Shown: positions 13,819 to 25,100 of the stretch, piece by piece
How the letters are laid out: the number at the start of each line of letters is the position of its first letter
How positions within the stretch are numbered: the first letter of the stretch is position 1
NCBI GenBank assembly: GCA_022749755.1
Contig: CM040448.1
Span: 5,392,481-5,456,480 of the forward strand
Origin: Azadirachta indica
Taxonomy: Eukaryota; Streptophyta; Magnoliopsida; Sapindales; Meliaceae
Direction: 5' to 3'
Length of the DNA: 64,000 bases
Made by a program: the position numbers and the translations under genes
The notes under the pieces: model-generated
Database searches by the model: none
Seen by the model: only the letters and a program-made list of their open reading frames with translations
What the model was told of the DNA's origin: nothing

Positions 13819-13853
<35 letters not shown>
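13819..13853. repeat. (ATT)n microsatellite
   Basis: About eleven to twelve uninterrupted ATT units. Confidence 0.9.
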
Positions 13854-14248
13854 GTAAAGAAAACAATTTTATTGAAGTGATTCAAATATAGTTTTATAGA
13901 AAATAATTCCTTTCATTTTGAAGTCTCTAGCTTTAGCATCATCAAGAAAGGGTCAAACTGAAAACCGTATGCCGACATATCCAACCACAGGTTTTAATTT
14001 TAGAAAATTTTTCATTTTAACATCCTTTTTACTCCAATTTTTATCCTTAGTCACCTTCATAATTTTTTCCATCTTGAATCAAACAATCATAACTTGAACA
14101 AAAAATACTCTCACAACTACCTTTCACAGACAATCTTTGATACTTTTAAATGTGATTAAAGTCGATATTATAAATATAATTACATTCAAAATCCTAATTT
14201 ACTATGTACTTGAAGGTAAACTCTCTCACATGTTAAAAATCTAACTTC

Positions 14249-14470
14249 CGAACATTACTTAATTTAAAGTTTCGAATTATACTATGCTCAAAAATAGGAT
14301 TTTAACATACTAAAAAGTAAAATCTTGAGTTAGTTAAAGAACTCAAAACTAAAGTTTTTAGCACACTTAAAACTAAAATTTCGAGCATTACTTAAAATAA
14401 GGTTTCAAGTTAAATTGCACTCAAAACTAGAATTTTAGCACGTTAAAATGTAAAACTTTTTACATAATAA
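14249..14470. repeat. Diverged direct repeat, period about 133 bp
   Basis: The block starting CGAACATTACTTAATTTAAA at 14249 reappears, diverged, as CGAGCATTACTTAAAATAAG at 14382. Both continue with '...CTCAAAA-TAG-ATTTTA-CA...AAAATGTAAAA'-like sequence. It is an old tandem duplication of unknown origin. Confidence 0.45.
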
Positions 14471-15382
14471 TTTTGGTTTCAAGTTTAATCACACTTGAAA
14501 ATGTCACGATAAAAAATATATTAAGTTTTGTTAAAGATGGCTATTGAGAGTATTTTCATCTAAATATTTGGAGTTTAATTAAATGTGAAAAAATTTTCTA
14601 ATATAACTGTATAAAAATTGCCCGTTAATAGTGCTAAAAAGAAATTTTTCCCTTCAAATTTTAAGTAATTATTACAATTATCAAGTATTCTCACTATGCT
14701 TTTTTTTCCCTCCCCAAATGACGCGACATTCATCAAATAAATAATGAAAAAGCATAACCAAATTTTTAATAACTCTCACAGTATTTCAAATTTCTAGAAA
14801 ATGTAATATTACTCCGAAGCCAAAGAAATCAATTGGCTATCGGGATCCTGAAAAAATTTGTTTTACGAAATCTCAAGTGAACCAAAAAGTCTTGTTTAGG
14901 ATTACAATCTAATCAGATTTATATTCTGAAAAGGTGTAAAGAAAGAGATTATATATTTTTGTTTTATTCAAATAGCAAGCAGTTCAATTCAACCTCAACC
15001 TTTGCATAAAACCAAACCACTCTCACACTCACACTCACACCCAACACCAAACAATCCTATGCAATGTAAATGAAACTTAGGAGAGCTTTATCATGCCCTC
15101 TTATGAAAGCATATAATAGACAGTAGATACAACTGAAAAGCAAAGTAATTCAACAGGGAAGAAAGAGAAAATAAAAATAAAAAAGAGCAATTTACAAAGA
15201 AAAGGACAAGGAAAATGTAGGACACAGATTTGATGCGCAATTGCTTTCAAGATACACACACCAGACACAGTAGATTTCATGTCTCAAGACCACTTTCAAC
15301 CCTAAGAAATCATTTTAGTATAACTAGAGAGACAGAATTATCACAACAGCAGCGAAGCAAATTATTTCTCGACACACTGGCC

Positions 15383-16312
15383 TTAGTCAAATGGCCATCC
15401 AGTATACCCCATGTGGGGGTTATTCTCATGCATGGCTGGTGAGCTGCTTCCACTTGTTCCAGTATGGTTAGAGCTTGAACTTGAAGACCGAAAAGGCCAG
15501 AAATTAGAGAACAAATTCCGTCTTCCTTGGTTCTCCCTTCCACTGCCATTACTACCAAAACTGCTGCTTCGACTTTGACCACTAGAGCTTTGATGACTAC
15601 GACTGCTACTTGATCCTTGAGGGGGCAATTCCTGGCGACAAACAGGACATGAATTGTGCTGTACTAGCCATGGGACAATACAATCTGAGTGGTATAAATG
15701 GTTGCATGGCATTTGTCTAGCTTCAGACCCCAGCTCAAATTTATCTTTGCAGACTGGACAGTGTGAATCAGAACGAAGATGCTTCTGAGCGATCTTAACA
15801 GTGGGCATAGCATCAATGGAAGATCTGGCTGCTGGGGGAGGGCCCCGCCGATCATTAGCTGAAAGCTGCTCAAACAGTTCTTCCAATCCAGGACCTATAA
15901 AATAATCACCAGCATTACCCCTCGCGAAGCCAATCCCCGGGGCACTGCCAAAGATTGCTTCAAACCCACTATTTCCGTGCAGTCTGAAAGGAATCTGGCC
16001 ACCAAAAATCAACAAAGGTCCAAAACCCTGACCATGTTCAGGAATTGTATCGTATCTTCCCCTGATATCATGGTTATGTCTGTCTGCCAATCGCTGCCTC
16101 ATGAACGCTGAAAAAGCTTCCATAAGGCCAAACCTCTGGTCACGTTCTTCATCACCATCCAGGCCCAAGAAATCCAGAGGGCTTACACGTACCATATCAT
16201 CAAGCTCTTGAACAAATCCCCCACTGCAGTAGATGCACAGTGCATCTCGCCCTTGCAGGCGGACTGGCCTCCGGCATCTGTAACACCAGTGAGTGTTCCT
16301 GCCACTTGACAT
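15383..16312 (-). CDS. RHC1A: RING-H2 E3 ubiquitin ligase, RHC1A type
   Basis: 309 aa in a single coding exon. It is predicted to transfer ubiquitin from an E2 to unknown substrates. The N-terminal zinc ribbon begins MSSGRNTHWCYRCRRPVRLQ, with C10, C13, C26 and C29. A middle region holds LLIFGGQIPF and GDYFIGPGLEELFEQLS. The C3H2C3 RING-H2 finger is C185, C188, C203, H205, H208, C211, C222, C225 (CPVC...CNHLYHSDC...SCPVCRQE). A serine-rich tail ends with FSNFWPFRSS and MGYTGWPFD. This order and the terminal WPFD motif match Arabidopsis RHC1A/RHC2A as I remember them. The ATG at 16312 agrees with the family start MSSGRNTHWC. The 3' UTR probably reaches the AATAAA (minus) at 14967-14962. All zinc ligands are present, so the protein looks functional. 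Confidence 0.95.
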   Translation of the reverse strand: MSSGRNTHWCYRCRRPVRLQGRDALCIYCSGGFVQELDDMVRVSPLDFLGLDGDEERDQRFGLMEAFSAFMRQRLADRHNHDIRGRYDTIPEHGQGFGPLLIFGGQIPFRLHGNSGFEAIFGSAPGIGFARGNAGDYFIGPGLEELFEQLSANDRRGPPPAARSSIDAMPTVKIAQKHLRSDSHCPVCKDKFELGSEARQMPCNHLYHSDCIVPWLVQHNSCPVCRQELPPQGSSSSRSHQSSSGQSRSSSFGSNGSGRENQGRRNLFSNFWPFRSSSSSSNHTGTSGSSSPAMHENNPHMGYTGWPFD

Positions 16313-19175
16313 TTTCTCCTCTCTTTCTTCCTTGCTAATCTAGAAGTCAAAACCTAAAACTCTCCCTCAGAATTTCTTGTAACTTTTATGTCAACATACT
16401 GGGTAACAATCCACAAAATATCACATTAATATAAACTGCTGGTGTTATAATCAAAGGCTTATAGACTTTTTGACAACTCACAAGAATAAAGAGTTTTACA
16501 AAAGTCTGAATATAAATATATTGATTTCTTTGGTCATTAAAACAGATTCATAATAACCAGATTCATATACCACTTACAGAAGCAAAAGAAGCTTTTAAGT
16601 AAGGCTATAAATCACATTCAAGCAATTAAATGATCGATATTAACCCATAAAACTGTTCTTTGAAATGGAATCAGTGATATTGCCATTATTCTTTTGGCAT
16701 CTGCAAGCATTTTTTTAAGAACAGTTTTATGAAGAAAAAGGAAGGATGAAAAGACAATTGCTATGGATATCTGAAACAATTTCTGGAGAAGTAGATGAAG
16801 AATTCTTGTCAATTTCCAAACATGTTTTCATAGACAGAATCAAATGACTATCAGTCCTCATTGAGCTTATGACCATATTTGAGAAAATAAAAATTTGTAT
16901 GCCCGTGGTTAAAACAAATTTCATAATTAAATTTCCAGGAACTCCAATAGAAAGGTCCGTAGTGCATCATATTCAAAATTTTCCCATTTTCTGAAAGGAG
17001 AAACATTTTCCGCACATACCACAGACATCCTTTGGACTATAATAGAATAAATAAGACATTCACAATCTCAGAAAGCACAACCAAGGTCAAAAAGGCCAAG
17101 TAAAAAGGGGCACAAAATGAGGAAACCAACAACAGATATGTGTCTCATGAAAACTTGGGAAAATATGTTATGACATGATACCAGAAAAGTTTTTAAGAGA
17201 TTCTATCCCATCAGCCCAAGTTTAAGCTACAAATGATAGTTCAACTACTTAAAAAACTGAGTCCTAGCACATACTACAAAAATTTTCTTCATACCACTTT
17301 CTCTAATACCTTTTGCTGGATATTTCTTGAACCACATGATCTAAAACTAAACTAACACCTCTTTTCTTTGCTATAGGATTATCTTTTATACAATTGAAAT
17401 CTACAAGCAATCTTAAGAATGTGGTTTTTCTATCAAAAACTAAAAAAAATAATCATCATGTGTTCAATAACTTATAACAACATCTTAGATGATAATCTGA
17501 ACCTAATTAAAGAATAACATGGATTTCTTCATATGATTTCCCTAACAAGCACATAGGTATTTCAGCTTGTGCTTGCACTCATTTTGCTTTTACAATTATC
17601 TCTCATCACAAAATTTGGACACACTTTCTTTGTGATTTCTCATGCATGTGCATTTGTTTTCCCTTGCATCCAAACTGCCCAAGCCTACCGCTAGATTTTC
17701 AATACTCAGACACCACCGAATTTAAAGAAAGTTTAAGCTTCTTACATCTTCCCATGCAAATTTCCTAAAATATGGTGCTACCAAAGAGGAATTTCACAAC
17801 TTGGAACTTCCAGTGAATATATATTGCAAGGAACAAAGGTCATCAGTGACCATCAGAAATACTACAAATTATACTACCTTGTAAGAATTGAGTACTGAAG
17901 GTCTCTTACATTGGACTGCAAGATAGACATATTGCCAATAGGTTAAATGTCTATAATGGCAGGGAATCTCTTCCACCCCCTACCAAACCATCAAAATTAA
18001 GGACACTTTGGACATACTATCAATATGAAAAAGGGTTTTCTAACACATAATACTTTATATAGAAGTCCACATCGTGGATAAGGCCATTAACGACAATGGA
18101 AGCCATAGTCACATATAATAACCAATTAAAAAAAAAAATCATGAGATCCAAAGTATAACTAACAGCTGTAGTGATGGCTCCAATTTTATTTGACAGCCCA
18201 TTGTAAATGATCTAACTTCATCTTTAAATACCTGGTCATTCACTTCAGTGGCCCTCCTAATATGATGTTAAGTTTCAGTGTAATCCATATATGATGTCAA
18301 GTAAAAATATCAGGATCCATTCTAAGGCTTCGTTTGATATTGAGGTAGATGTCAAACATCAATACAAAAATAAGTGAATTCTATTAAAAATTTGCTTTAC
18401 CAAACAATTTTTAACTTTACTTTCAAAGCACAGCAAAAGCACCACAATGTCCAATGAAGCTTAACTTACAATATTTAAAAAACAAAAACGTTAACAGAAA
18501 CTAACAAAAAATCAAGGAAATAAAAAGCTGCTGTCTTTACTGGTTACTAGTAGTCATAGCTCAACAAGAAGATTAGAACTCTGCAGTGAAGCTAAAATAT
18601 AATTATTGCCATAATTTACTAAAAAGAAAAAGGAAACAAACTGATAAACAGAGCAATAATACTCAAACCCATACTTCAATTACTTCAACTTAGAAGAAAA
18701 GAACACAGGCTCATCCATCAACAGAACTTCTGAAACCACATAAACAATAGACACAATATTCCTTTTCAAGAAAACAGCCAAAGAAAAATACAAAATTACA
18801 AAATTTCAATTCTACTGTTCTTCTAAATTGTATTTCCTAAACGTAAAATGATCAACTCAAAACTAAACCAAATCGCAGCCTTAGGTCGAAAATCAAAATT
18901 AACTAAAATAATAACAATAATAATAATTTTCCTTATATTTCCAGCAATTTCTCGGCAAACTAATTGACTAGAAATCAGAAATGACAAATTTCATAGCTCG
19001 CGAAAGTGAAATTAGAAACGAAATCTATAAATCTGCAACGTCATATCCACAATCATAAGAGAGATTATATATCAACGAAAACGAAAGAAAGCACACGTAC
19101 CTTACGAGGATCGAAAGAAGAAACGAGTCCAATTTTTGATGAATTGAGAGGGAGAAACCCTAGACTGTGCTCCAA
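16313..19175 (-). promoter_or_regulatory. RHC1A 5' UTR with a 2.7 kb leader intron (inferred)
   Basis: About 2.8 kb upstream of the RHC1A ATG the minus strand carries a CT-rich leader-like stretch that ends CTCGTAAG|GTACGTGTG at 19101/19100, an excellent donor. Just before the ATG lies the acceptor GACTTCTAG|ATTAGC at 16340/16339. Splicing would remove 16340-19100 and leave a leader without upstream ATGs. The leader contains CTAGGGTTT (19163-19155), the reverse of the telo-box AAACCCTAG. The 2.7 kb between holds no coding signal that I can see. The exon limits need transcript data. Confidence 0.6.
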
Positions 19176-19199
19176 ATGACAATTTGGAGATTTTTTTTC

Positions 19200-21600
19200 T
19201 AATTTTATTTGTCGTTAATTTTGGTTACAGATAGACTTTCATAGAGTCATTGGTGGTACTGTTTTATCCTAACTTACCGGTGGTGCGTACTACGCCCCCC
19301 TTTCACTGGAACTTACACGTGCTGTTTCCCAGAAACTTCTCAGCATTTTCAATGAAATTTTCTTTATCTTTTGGAAAAAAATTATATATTATTTTATTTT
19401 ATATGCTATAATTTTCGACTTAATTTCATTAAACCCCTTATATTTTGTATAAATTCTAAACTCCTCCTAAGTTTCGCAACATACATTTTACAAGAGTTAA
19501 TTGATTCATGGCAAAATACATTTTACAAGATATTAAATCTATAAATATTTAATATCATATAAAAAATAAGGTCACAAATAGTCATTTAACAATAAAGTAT
19601 TTGGATTTAAGACTCATATTTCTATTAAAATAAATTTCTCTAAAATAAAAGTCAAATTTTATTTGAATTTCGCACAATACAAATTTTTCTATTTTGTTAT
19701 AAACAAAAAATAAGAGAGAGTTACGAATAGAATAAAGAAAATAAAAGAATAAAACAAGAGAGAGAAAATAAAAAATAAATTCCGTGATAGTTTTTTATAT
19801 ATATAAAATTATATTTTATTTTAATGGTGCTTTTTTCCTTTTCGTTGGCAGTAAGGAGTAACGATATCGGATCAAATGTAAACTTACAAAAAGGTTTGAG
19901 GGAGATTTGAAAATTTTCAAATAAATAGGAGCTTAATAAAATTAGCCGTCTTTATAAATATTCTTTGATGTAATCTTTTAACTAATTTAACATAAAAAAA
20001 ATAATAATTTTGTTATTTTAACTTAAATTGTTTCTAAGTATCTTCAATTTCTAATTTTTAATCTAATTTTTAAAATCTTATAATTTTACTGACCCATTCA
20101 ACAGTTGAAAAAAAAAGTTTAAAATAAAAAATTAACTAAATTAAATAGATCATTGTCCTGTATAAACATTGATGTAATTTCAATCTTTTTTTTAAGTTAA
20201 TTTTTTCAATGACCTTTTATTATTAATTACCAATTAAATTTAATAGTTTTTTTTTTTCTCAATCACCAACATCATTATTCATCAACGCAATTGACGGCCT
20301 TAATTAAAAGGTTACAAACCAATTTTTAAACAGAGCCCAGATGCTCATTCACGGGGAATTATGGATAGCTAAATATATTTTTAAATCTTCTTGAGATTAA
20401 AATTATGACAAAAAAAAAAATCGTTATTTTTATATATCTAAACAAATTTTTTAAACAAATTATTATTATTTTCCCAATGGGGTGCCAGCGTTTTCGCAAA
20501 TAGATCTCTAAATTTTGGTAAAACAATAAATAAAGACACGTTTTAATTGTATATAACAAACCAGTTCCTGACAGTGAGAGACAGTGACAGAACATATATA
20601 AGAAAATAACGAATATCGGGGACCCATATGTTGAAATTTCAAAATATATCCTTATCTGTTGTTTAGCCAAAAGTTCAGGGACCTATTTGTTGTTATCCCA
20701 TTAGGAAACTGAGAATCTTCCGTCGATTTCACAGCATGGAATTGTGATAGCACAATGAACAAAGACAAACCTAATTAGGACCCATCCAGCAATTAATTAG
20801 TTGACACATTGCTATCTGTGTGGACTAAGAGGATGTGATAAATCAGAATTCATAATGATTCGTGCACTTTTTGGATGTGGACCTAATTGTCTTCGGGGCC
20901 TTTTTGGCCCTTGCTCATGCTTTTACAGCAATAACAGTGTGGGAAGGCCCTAATTATTAGCATCCAGAAAGCATTCCTACATATGAATATGATATTGCAT
21001 AGGACTTGCTTTTTGTCCAAATTTATATACATCTCTCCGTTGTACCTGGCTTCATATCAACCAACAAAGTCTCGGTAAATTAGCTTCAAATATGCTAGCT
21101 AACTCAATATCTCCTTATCAAGCATACTGCTTGAGAGTATTAGATCCCCTGAATATTGAATGTTTAGACTATTATGTTTCTACTAAAACAAAAGTGACCG
21201 TTTATATCACATCTAATAATTTTATCTCATAAGAGTTATAGTTTCAAAGTCACAACACCTCAATTCAAGACATACCTTAATAAGCTAAAATTCCTTGCTG
21301 AAAGCATAATGTACTTTTTGAAAAAGTATATGCCAATCAAGAATGTTTCTTTGTCTTACTTGGAAGTGGAAATGCATAATGAATTTCAAAGTATGCAATG
21401 GACTTGTTAAATTTTCATAGGAAATTCCATTAACACACCAATCATGATAATATATCTACCTTCTTTCACTCAACTGTACCCTTTTACTAGACAAAAAATC
21501 ATAAGGTACAAAAAGCCACAGAACTATACGAGTAAACTGACCCTAGTGATATGATATAAAGGTAAATATGCAATGATATGTAGTTCTGCTAATTTCTAGG
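19200..21600. other. Intergenic, no gene seen
   Basis: AT-rich sequence with many T-runs. The minus-strand ORF at 20359-20670 is low in complexity and resembles no family that I know. This interval holds the promoter side of RHC1A (19.1-19.4 kb) and the far downstream side of the PQBP1 gene. Confidence 0.5.
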
Positions 21601-21613
21601 CTAGTTAATTTCA

Positions 21614-21838
21614 GTGAACCAGAGCTTGCTAACTGTATACTTGTCTTTTTGGATTTCTCATATTTTCTGTTTCAATGCTCAGAAGATTATGCCACCACCT
21701 ACAGATATTTCTGGTTCTACCCCAGTTTTTGGCAACATGCTGATGGAAAAACCTAATGCTTATCAAGTTCCATGCCTTCCATCATTTGACGAAGCCAGAA
21801 AAGCTGGCAGGCATCACCCAATCCACTGCAGAATATAG
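21614..21838 (+). other. Orphan small ORF (uncertain)
   Basis: The frame begins at a GTG rather than an ATG, but an internal ATG at about 21689 opens a 49-codon peptide MPPPTDISGSTPVFGNMLME... ending HHPIHCRI. It is proline- and glycine-containing and looks more protein-like than the surrounding AT-rich frames. An acceptor-like TTTCAATGCTCAG precedes it, so it could be a leftover terminal exon. I do not recognise it and see no partner exons. Confidence 0.2.
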
Positions 21839-21913
21839 AAGGCCCTCCTCATTGTCTCTTAGCACCTGCATAACTATTCATTGTTGATTGCAGCAACGCA
21901 TGCATAGTCAAAA

Positions 21914-22097
21914 AGGTCTTCCACAGTTAGCATTGTGTAGTGCCACTATGAGAGGTACATCCTTTGCTTTTATCAAACCAAATGCAGGAAAACATATAGC
22001 ACATTGAGGTCTTCCACAGTTAGCATTGTGTAGTGCCACTATGAGAGGTACATCCTTTGCTTTTATCAAACCAAGTGCAGGGAAACATATAGCACAT
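21914..22097. repeat. 93-bp tandem duplication past the PQBP1 stop
   Basis: A 93 bp unit beginning AGGTCTTCCACAGTTAGCAT at 21914 is repeated directly at 22007. The two units differ at two positions over the aligned 91 bases, both A to G (AAATGCAGGAAAAC versus AAGTGCAGGGAAAC). It ends 47 bp before the stop codon end of the PQBP1 gene, so it probably lies in that gene's 3' UTR. Confidence 0.9.
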
Positions 22098-22143
22098 CCA
22101 ATCCTGCAGAACTGAAGAAATAGTTTCCCAGTTAAATCAACTC

Positions 22144-25100
22144 TCAGTCAGCATCACCAAGTCCATCACTCCCATCCCCTCTCTTGGATATAAGTGTCAA
22201 ATGAGAGCCAGGTTTCTTCGATTGTGAAGCAATTTCAGCATTTTTCCGCAACACAGCTCCTGGTGAGGGGTACGGACGCTGTTGAAATAGAGGACCCTGA
22301 AATTCACAGAAGGATTTTACTCGATACATGAGAACCCCTCAGCCGAGGTCAGACTGAACTTCATAACAAGAAAAAGGTATGATAAACATGTATATGCACA
22401 GGAATGCTGGAATGCGCGCACGCACACACACACACGCACAGAGATGCTGGTATAAAATAAGGACTGTCACATGCTGATGCAAATTGACTAATATTCGCAG
22501 TTAACAATAATACATCAACAAAATGTACAATGTTTTAATAGCCAGAAATGCTTTGGCAAAATGGAAAATACATACATAGTTCTATGGTTGATTTCTCCTA
22601 GTTTTCACCTCATTAGATTTTTGCTATATTTACTTTTAAAGCTGTGATGCAATATAAAGATGGCTGGATGGAATTAAATCAGCTAGAGTACAATTAGGGA
22701 TAGTGGTCTAAAATCAAGAGACAAAGGGTTGGATACATGTTTATCTGAACCAGAAAATAAAGAAATAAGAACACACAGGATTTAAAGACAGAACAAGTCG
22801 ATAAAGAGGAAGAGAACCTTGTGCAAGCCATCCTTGGTAATCATGCTTATCTATGAATGTTATAATAAATCATTCTGATGTACAATTAGCATAAGAGTGG
22901 GATCAGCTTCTGTCCCAATAAACAAAATTAATTTGGATGGAGTGTTTCCAAGTCTACAACTTATGTCAAACTCCGGACACTCATAGCAAGATGCTACACG
23001 TGGATAAATGATGCTGTTAATCTGGTTTGATTGACACATGGTCGGTCACATTAGGATAGTCATTTCATTTTTAACAAATTAGCTTTGTACTTCGTGCCTA
23101 AAAATCAGGACATACGGCTCTTTCTAGTGCATTATCAAATATCCCTAGCAGCAAAAGAACAAAGATGAAAAGAAAATTAATTGGTATACCGTAGCAGTGG
23201 TATCAGCTGCCCGGGGCTGCACTCCTTTTAGGCCGACAACCCTGCAAAAATAGAACAGGTTCAAATTGAAATCGACAACTCAAGCACAAAACTGAAACAA
23301 CCAAATAAAAAAGCTATGACATACCAGCCGCCACGTGGTGCATCTGAGTAAGAGCTTGGATCCATGGGATCCAATTCATCGTCATCATTGAAAGCACGTT
23401 TCTTGCTATCTCTTCTATTTCCTCTTCCCATAGGAGGTTTCGAACTGGAAAGGAAAACACATAGTGAGGTCTTTGTTATCCAAAAGTACACATGCAAGCA
23501 CACACGTACTCCATTTCAATTTTTTTCCCTTTTCTTCTGTGGGCTTTTGTTTAAATATCCCATAAAAATCACTAACTTCGAAAAATATGACTCCTCTTTC
23601 ATATGTTCACAAATATGCCAAAATGACCTGCTTAAAGACCAAGGTTCGGGGAAAAAGCGTGGTCCGATAACTACTAAGGGATGAGTAACAGGAGGTAAAG
23701 ACATGGATATAAAAAGGGTGAATCCTAGGTTAATTCTTTTTCAGGGTACTTTTGACTTTTCCTTGATGACTTGACAGGTTTACAAAATAAGGTTTCATAT
23801 TTGGGAATTTAACGACTTTCCTGTTATATCTACTTCAATTTTCTCCTTTCCTGTTCCTTGCTGGGGTTAAAAATTTTACATTTCCATATGTAAGAATTCA
23901 CTAAGTTTCAACTTTTATGTATGCAAAGTCAATCTCCAACAGAGATGCTGAACAAGGCATTTGCCAAACTGCATTAATGCTCTGGCATGCTTTAAGAAAG
24001 ACCTAGTTGATTAGCTTAAAGTCAAAGTCCAGACTGCTGCAGCAGATCGTTCTTTAACAAAATCTGCTGATTATACAAATTATTTTCCACAATGGAAAAA
24101 ACAGCAAGGAATTTTAATCCTTCAAGATAACAAGCAGCTAACATTTTAGCCAAGTAAATCTGAGGTGAAAGCTGAGTCATAATCCTCTACTAATATCTAA
24201 GTTACAGAAACTACACCAAAATAAAATCAAGCTCAATTTTTGTTAAGCCAATGTATGATTATGACTAACTAGTAGTCGCAAGGTAAAAAATCTATATCTT
24301 GATTGAAAAAAAAAAAAAAAAAAGAATTGCATTAGCTGTTCTTGTATTTTAGGCTATTTAGTAAGGGACAATGACAGAAAATAGGAAATTTGGCACAAAG
24401 GGGGTTAAAAGAAAAGTACAGACATAATTTAGCGGAGGAACACAATCATTACAAGAATTTGAGGCAGCATTGAACGTCGATGCTGATAGCATACTAATAT
24501 GATTGATGACCGAAAAAGACAGATGCCAGAGCTTAATAAAATTATGGAACAAATGAGAGGTTTTTGTGCTAGGTGATCTCTTCTATTTCCTTGACTGGGT
24601 CTTATGGAGGCCTTATTCAAAGGTAGTCTTGTGTCATTCCACTGGTTATTATATTTTGATTGGTTTCATCTCTCATTGTTAATCCGCCTTTTCTCAAGGA
24701 AAGTCCTCCACACAGGCATTTTGAAGGTTTTTGGAGGCTTTTCCATTCAAGAGTTCAAGAATGAAAATGGAAGTGATCATTTTTCTTATTCTTTGACAAG
24801 TTGATAAGAATGCAAATGTTACCTCACAAAATTTGTTTCCTGAATGTTTTCTCCCTGAAGCTCTACCATATTCAACAATTTTTATGGAATATGACAGCCC
24901 CTAGTCAATTCAATGGAGCCAAAGTTTTTAAAAAATAAATTGAGTACCTCTGGTTTGGACCCTTTTTGCCAGAATCCTCCTTTGCATTTGCAGAATTGCT
25001 GGTCTGCCGATGGTTATTCACATTCATTGACAAGTACTGGCACTGTGGAAGATTAAGAACCCTGCATTGGATATAGTTTGCAGGAAATTCAGTTTCAACA

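Larger units (their letters stand above)
12142..14940. other. AT-rich intergenic DNA with repeats
   Basis: No gene seen. Contents: a possible SINE-like remnant at 12560-12640, an (ATT)n microsatellite at 13819-13853, and a diverged direct repeat at about 14249-14345 and 14382-14470. The remainder is AT-rich. Confidence 0.5.

Noticed and set aside
15230..15873. ORFs overlapping RHC1A (15230-15442 plus, 15310-15582 and 15664-15873 minus)
   Set aside because: Other-frame shadows of the RING-H2 gene or its 3' UTR.
20359..20670. 103-codon minus-strand ORF as a gene
   Set aside because: AT-rich chance frame without a recognisable domain and no splice partners.
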